15,558 nucleotides of DNA from assembly GCA_964429715.1 (NCBI GenBank), contig CAYSCV010000027.1:1-15558 (forward strand), written 5' to 3'. Below the pieces are notes generated by a model. It had not been told where the DNA came from, did no database searches, and saw only the letters and a program-made list of their open reading frames with translations. A program made the position numbers and the translations under genes. Below are positions 13,901-15,558 of this stretch, piece by piece (position 1 is the stretch's first letter; the number at the start of each line of letters is the position of its first letter). The DNA comes from JACPNA01 sp964429715. GTDB lineage: Archaea; Nanobdellota; Nanobdellia; Woesearchaeales; GW2011-AR9.

Positions 13901-14419
13901 CTCTTCGTACAATGAAACATCGCTGATTTCTTCAATGATTTTACGGCGATCTATTCCGGACATTTCGACAAATCGGGTAATGTCGCCTTGGAGAATGATG
14001 TTATACCCTTCAGGGTTGATGCGTGAGATGGAGAGAAGATCGATAACTTCGGTGCGAGTCATTTTTTTGTCGTTGATACGGTAGATGCTGGTACCGTTTT
14101 CACTAATGGTGCGACTCACGGCGACTTCTTCAGATTGAATGGGAAAAATATGGTCTTCATTTGAAAAGACAATTTCGACCATGGCTTGGGTGGATGGTTT
14201 TTTATTTTTCCCACCATTAAAAATGAGATTACTGGCTTTCTCAACACGCATGGATTTTGCGGATAAACGGCCGAGAACGAAACATAAGGCGTCGCCAATA
14301 TTACTTTTTCCAGAACCATTTGGGCCAAGGATACAGTTGAATTTATCGTTGAAAAAGATGTCGGTTTTACTGGCAAAACTTTTGAATCCGTGAATGCTAA
14401 TACGTTTTACTTTCGTCAT
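10928..14419 (-). CDS. smc: Chromosome segregation ATPase SMC
   Basis: SMC forms the condensin-like homodimer that loops and organises chromosomal DNA. The 1163 residues are the normal full length. The N-terminal ATPase half has Walker A GPNGSGKS (32-39) and the following ILQGDI segment. A first coiled coil runs from about 170 to 500, a hinge from about 510 to 665 (GVIGTVAEL at 521-529; glycine-rich GVMRGGY near 660), and a second coiled coil to about 1000. The C-terminal ATPase half has the ABC signature LSGGE (1075-1079) and Walker B ILDEIDAALD with D1103 and E1104. It is not Rad50, which has a zinc-hook CxxC in place of this globular hinge. No scpA or scpB is in the window. A TTTATAAA box lies about 44 bases upstream, giving a short leader with a weak GGGG before the ATG. 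Confidence 0.97.
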   Translation of the reverse strand: MTKVKRISIHGFKSFASKTDIFFNDKFNCILGPNGSGKSNIGDALCFVLGRLSAKSMRVEKASNLIFNGGKNKKPSTQAMVEIVFSNEDHIFPIQSEEVAVSRTISENGTSIYRINDKKMTRTEVIDLLSISRINPEGYNIILQGDITRFVEMSGIDRRKIIEEISDVSLYEEKKHKATLELQKVEEQLNNAEIILKERKTYLKELKKDRDQALVYKETIDKINSLKATHVNHQITQREEVKQKYDAEIAQHQTKINEVESHNTILKEKITYNKTEITTINHEIEQKGEKEQLKVHKEIEDLKIHITKDRSRNSTLKDEINKIQQRKDQFKEELKELDQKASTISNKKRETEKSIHTKSCELQEVEMRIAEFRKKHDIESSQDIDKDIEEKEKIIEQKQEEVQQIRQKQQELLREKDKLEFQLQSIDEKIKKVHEVEQNNKEQLTQLQDQKTNFKNATLRLNQLLDTDSSFASQLSNARKKLTEFQEKHAKLNAKSMNIQAGISTNEAIRSILENKKKFKGVIGTVAELGQVNKKYALALEITAGSRMQNIVVEDDKTAAECISFLKSSKLGSASFIPLNKIKTIDISQEDKKLLKQNGVHDFAINLISYQPKYEKAFSFVFGNTLVVEDIETARSLGIGRIKMATVDGNLAEASGVMRGGYMMKKQSTGFQEKDSLEELETAEKDIEELQSVIQNVEVKRQMNEQEISSLRNKKAELEADIIKLEKTLHLGTEDLDASETLKKDIAIRLKTVNEDLNKISRDINGINHVLADVKTKKQVLRSQVNALRDPRLLAQMAAFEESKSQSREALVHLENEIKTTQLQIDQMINPEKEKIHEILKQHEKEETQFKEEITVLNTSITEKEKILEQKEKESKEFYAKYKEMFNRREKLSAEINKAENDIENAREKARTHERDLNLLSLKNAEIKAKLAGLQEELAKYPQALILEHKKIEELQQEILNSEKILSEMSAVNMKALEIYEQIETEYNKLIEKKDSLEKEKTDVLTLMNEIETKKKEQFLKTFEQANSNFQTIFNNLFKKGKANLQLDNPNAPFEDGLSIKVKLLGNRFLDLKSLSGGEKTLTALSFIFAIQEYQPASFYILDEIDAALDKHNSETLSKLIRSYADRAQYIVISHNDSIISEADTLFGISMVDGISKVTALKI

Positions 14420-14459
14420 TATTCCATAAGCCCCTTTTATGAAGAGATGAAGGTTTTGA

Positions 14460-14467
14460 TTTATAAA
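14460..14467 (-). promoter_or_regulatory. TATA box of smc
   Basis: TTTATAAA is centred about 44 bases upstream of the smc ATG at 14419. Initiation near 14438 would give a leader of under 20 bases. The 110-base gap to the preceding gene and this box suggest smc has its own promoter. Confidence 0.55.
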
Positions 14468-14529
14468 GATTGCTATTTTCTTCGAGAGAAATGTGGGCTT
14501 AAAAGAAAAGTTAAAAATGTGGTAAATAT

Positions 14530-15366
14530 TTATTTACTTAAGTCGTAACCGCTTGAGAATGAGCCCATAGCAGTGCCTTTTTCATCAAAGAGGACAAAAG
14601 TGATAGTTACGTCGCTCACTTTGCCGGCAGTTGCTTCACTATAGGTAAAGCCATTAGGTACGATAATACTTGAGGTAACAGTTTTACCTGAACTAATTGT
14701 TTTTGCAGATGCAGGTAAAGGAATTTTTTTGTTGTAGTCGTTATCGTAGCCTTCTACTTGTGAGATCATGATATAGTCTGGTTTTATGGTTCCTTCTTCA
14801 TTATTCTTTATCGTGTAGTCTACACTTGTGATTTTTCCCCAGGTTGGTTCTTTGCCTTTAATTTCGACCTTAACACTTGGAATAGCGAGAGCGACTTTGG
14901 TGTATTTTGTAATGATTTTTTCGTTTGTAGTTGGTGCGGTGGTTGTTTCTGTGGTGGAAGTATTAGTGGTGTTTGTTGGGGTTACAGGTTTTGTTTCTAC
15001 AGGGGTAGGAGTGGTTGTTGCGGCGGTTGTCGTCGTCGTTTTTGGTGTTTCAACAACGGGTTGAGTCTTTGATTCTGGTGTTTTTACGTCTGCTATTGGA
15101 ATTGCAGCTGCTTTTTCTGCAGCAGTGTTACTAAATATGCCGGTAGTCTTAAGGCTACTTAGGTCGACGTTTGGTGCATCGATACTCCATCTTCCGGCAA
15201 GAAAAATAATTGCTAAAAATGTGAGGATGAGAAGTCCTTTTATGATTAAGCGAGGGCGAAGTTTAATACTTATTTCTTGGTCTAATAATGGGCCTTCACG
15301 TCGGCTTTCGATGTTTATTACACGGCGGTTTGCTTCAAATCCAACATTTACACGTTTATCTGTCAT
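14530..15366 (-). CDS. Single-pass surface protein with Thr-rich stalk, 278 aa
   Basis: Residues 1-40 are basic and predicted cytoplasmic, ending in KLRPR just before a single hydrophobic helix at about 41-58. The positive-inside rule puts the rest outside the cell. Residues 100-148 are dominated by Thr with Pro and Ala, a typical extended and probably O-glycosylated stalk. Residues 158-278 are beta-rich (VKVEIKG, TSVDYTIKN, VTITFVLFD) and look like an Ig-like or FxLYD-type beta-sandwich. No exact family is recognised. The start is supported by a TATA box 30 bases upstream and thus a leaderless transcript. smc lies 110 bases downstream with its own promoter, so a functional link is not implied. 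Confidence 0.82.
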   Translation of the reverse strand: MTDKRVNVGFEANRRVINIESRREGPLLDQEISIKLRPRLIIKGLLILTFLAIIFLAGRWSIDAPNVDLSSLKTTGIFSNTAAEKAAAIPIADVKTPESKTQPVVETPKTTTTTAATTTPTPVETKPVTPTNTTNTSTTETTTAPTTNEKIITKYTKVALAIPSVKVEIKGKEPTWGKITSVDYTIKNNEEGTIKPDYIMISQVEGYDNDYNKKIPLPASAKTISSGKTVTSSIIVPNGFTYSEATAGKVSDVTITFVLFDEKGTAMGSFSSGYDLSK

Positions 15367-15391
15367 TCTGAGTAGAGGGAAATTTCAGGAG

Positions 15392-15400
15392 TATATAAAT
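15392..15400 (-). promoter_or_regulatory. TATA box, leaderless promoter of the surface protein
   Basis: On the minus strand ATTTATATA is centred about 30 bases before the ATG at 15366, the position expected when transcription begins at the start codon. Confidence 0.6.
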
Positions 15401-15520
15401 ATTGATGTTTTTATTATGGAGTGGAGAAATCTTGTGGTTGAACGGGAATTTTTCTTTTGTTTGCTTTTACATAAATTCTTGAAAAAAAATAGAAGAATTG
15501 TGTGGGAGTGGTGATAAAGA

Positions 15521-15558
15521 CTGCACCGGCCGATATCCTCACTAGCGTTCGGGAACCG
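15521..15558. repeat. GC-richer repeat fragment at the right end
   Basis: The last 38 bases are GC-richer than the adjoining AT-rich sequence and include TCACTAGCGTTCG (15539-15551), identical to 82-94. The terminal GTTCGGGAACCG is nearly the reverse complement of CGGTTCCGAAC at 52-62. From 15401 to 15520 I see no gene, only AT-rich sequence with a weak inverted repeat, AATTCTT/AAGAATT (15474-15499). Confidence 0.55.

Noticed and set aside
10928..14419. Rad50 or another SMC-like repair ATPase
   Set aside because: The hinge is a globular, glycine-rich SMC hinge without a CxxC zinc hook, and length and signature motifs fit SMC.
14828..15064. Val-rich plus-strand open frame
   Set aside because: It is simply the reverse of the Thr-rich stalk codons (ACN read as GTN on the other strand).
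15474..15499. AATTCTT/AAGAATT inverted repeat near the right end
   Set aside because: A 7-bp AT-rich stem with a 12-base loop is weak and expected by chance in such AT-rich sequence.
15125..15514. 129-codon plus-strand frame reaching into the right end
   Set aside because: Most of it is antisense to the surface protein and spans that gene's promoter; no start signal supports it.

Overview
The window looks like a contig or contig segment from an AT-rich archaeon, most plausibly a DPANN lineage such as Woesearchaeota or Pacearchaeota; the phylum is an inference and was not tested. The archaeal assignment rests on a stand-alone Kae1 with an archaeal-type C-terminus, promoters in which a TATA-like octamer sits 28-31 bases before a start codon (leaderless transcripts), occasional GGAGG-type ribosome sites, and oligo-T terminators. 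Gyrase B and SMC are housekeeping anchors. Coding density is high, and no gene-free stretch exceeds about 225 bases; the longest are the two window ends.

Layout. Positions 1-225 hold a GC-richer hairpin cluster and the promoter of a small unknown gene (226-621). A 506-residue protein with a possible transglutaminase-like Cys-His-Asp core (741-2261) is followed after 31 bases by kae1 (2293-3264), which ends in a hairpin plus T-run. Convergent to it is a three-gene minus-strand operon (5189 down to 3300) of unknown proteins, the last of which resembles a degenerate methyltransferase. Divergent from that operon is gyrB (5358-7358), with no gyrA in view. Two minus-strand orphan genes follow (7433-7984 and 8064-8351); the first favours AGA/AGG and ATA codons.

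The accessory highlight is 8484-10043. A winged-helix/nucleotidyltransferase gene overlaps a HEPN gene by 8 bases, and dCTP deaminase follows 18 bases later. The promoter carries a perfect 16-bp palindrome overlapping its TATA box, which suggests autoregulation. This fits a HEPN/MNT toxin-antitoxin-like pair, but the canonical HEPN histidine and a likely third metal-binding acidic residue of the nucleotidyltransferase are not visible, so its chemistry may be altered.

Next come a small possible PC4/YdbC-like protein (10186-10422) with a hairpin leader containing a four-codon mini-ORF, a small membrane protein (10466-10783, minus), full-length SMC (10928-14419, minus), and a single-pass surface protein with a Thr-rich stalk (14530-15366, minus). 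Both window ends contain the same 13-base sequence, TCACTAGCGTTCG, inside GC-richer surroundings, suggesting an interspersed repeat at which an assembly might break.

Functional themes are chromosome topology and organisation (GyrB, SMC), tRNA t6A modification (Kae1), nucleotide metabolism (Dcd) and a toxin-antitoxin-like module. Most remaining genes are not recognisable by eye.
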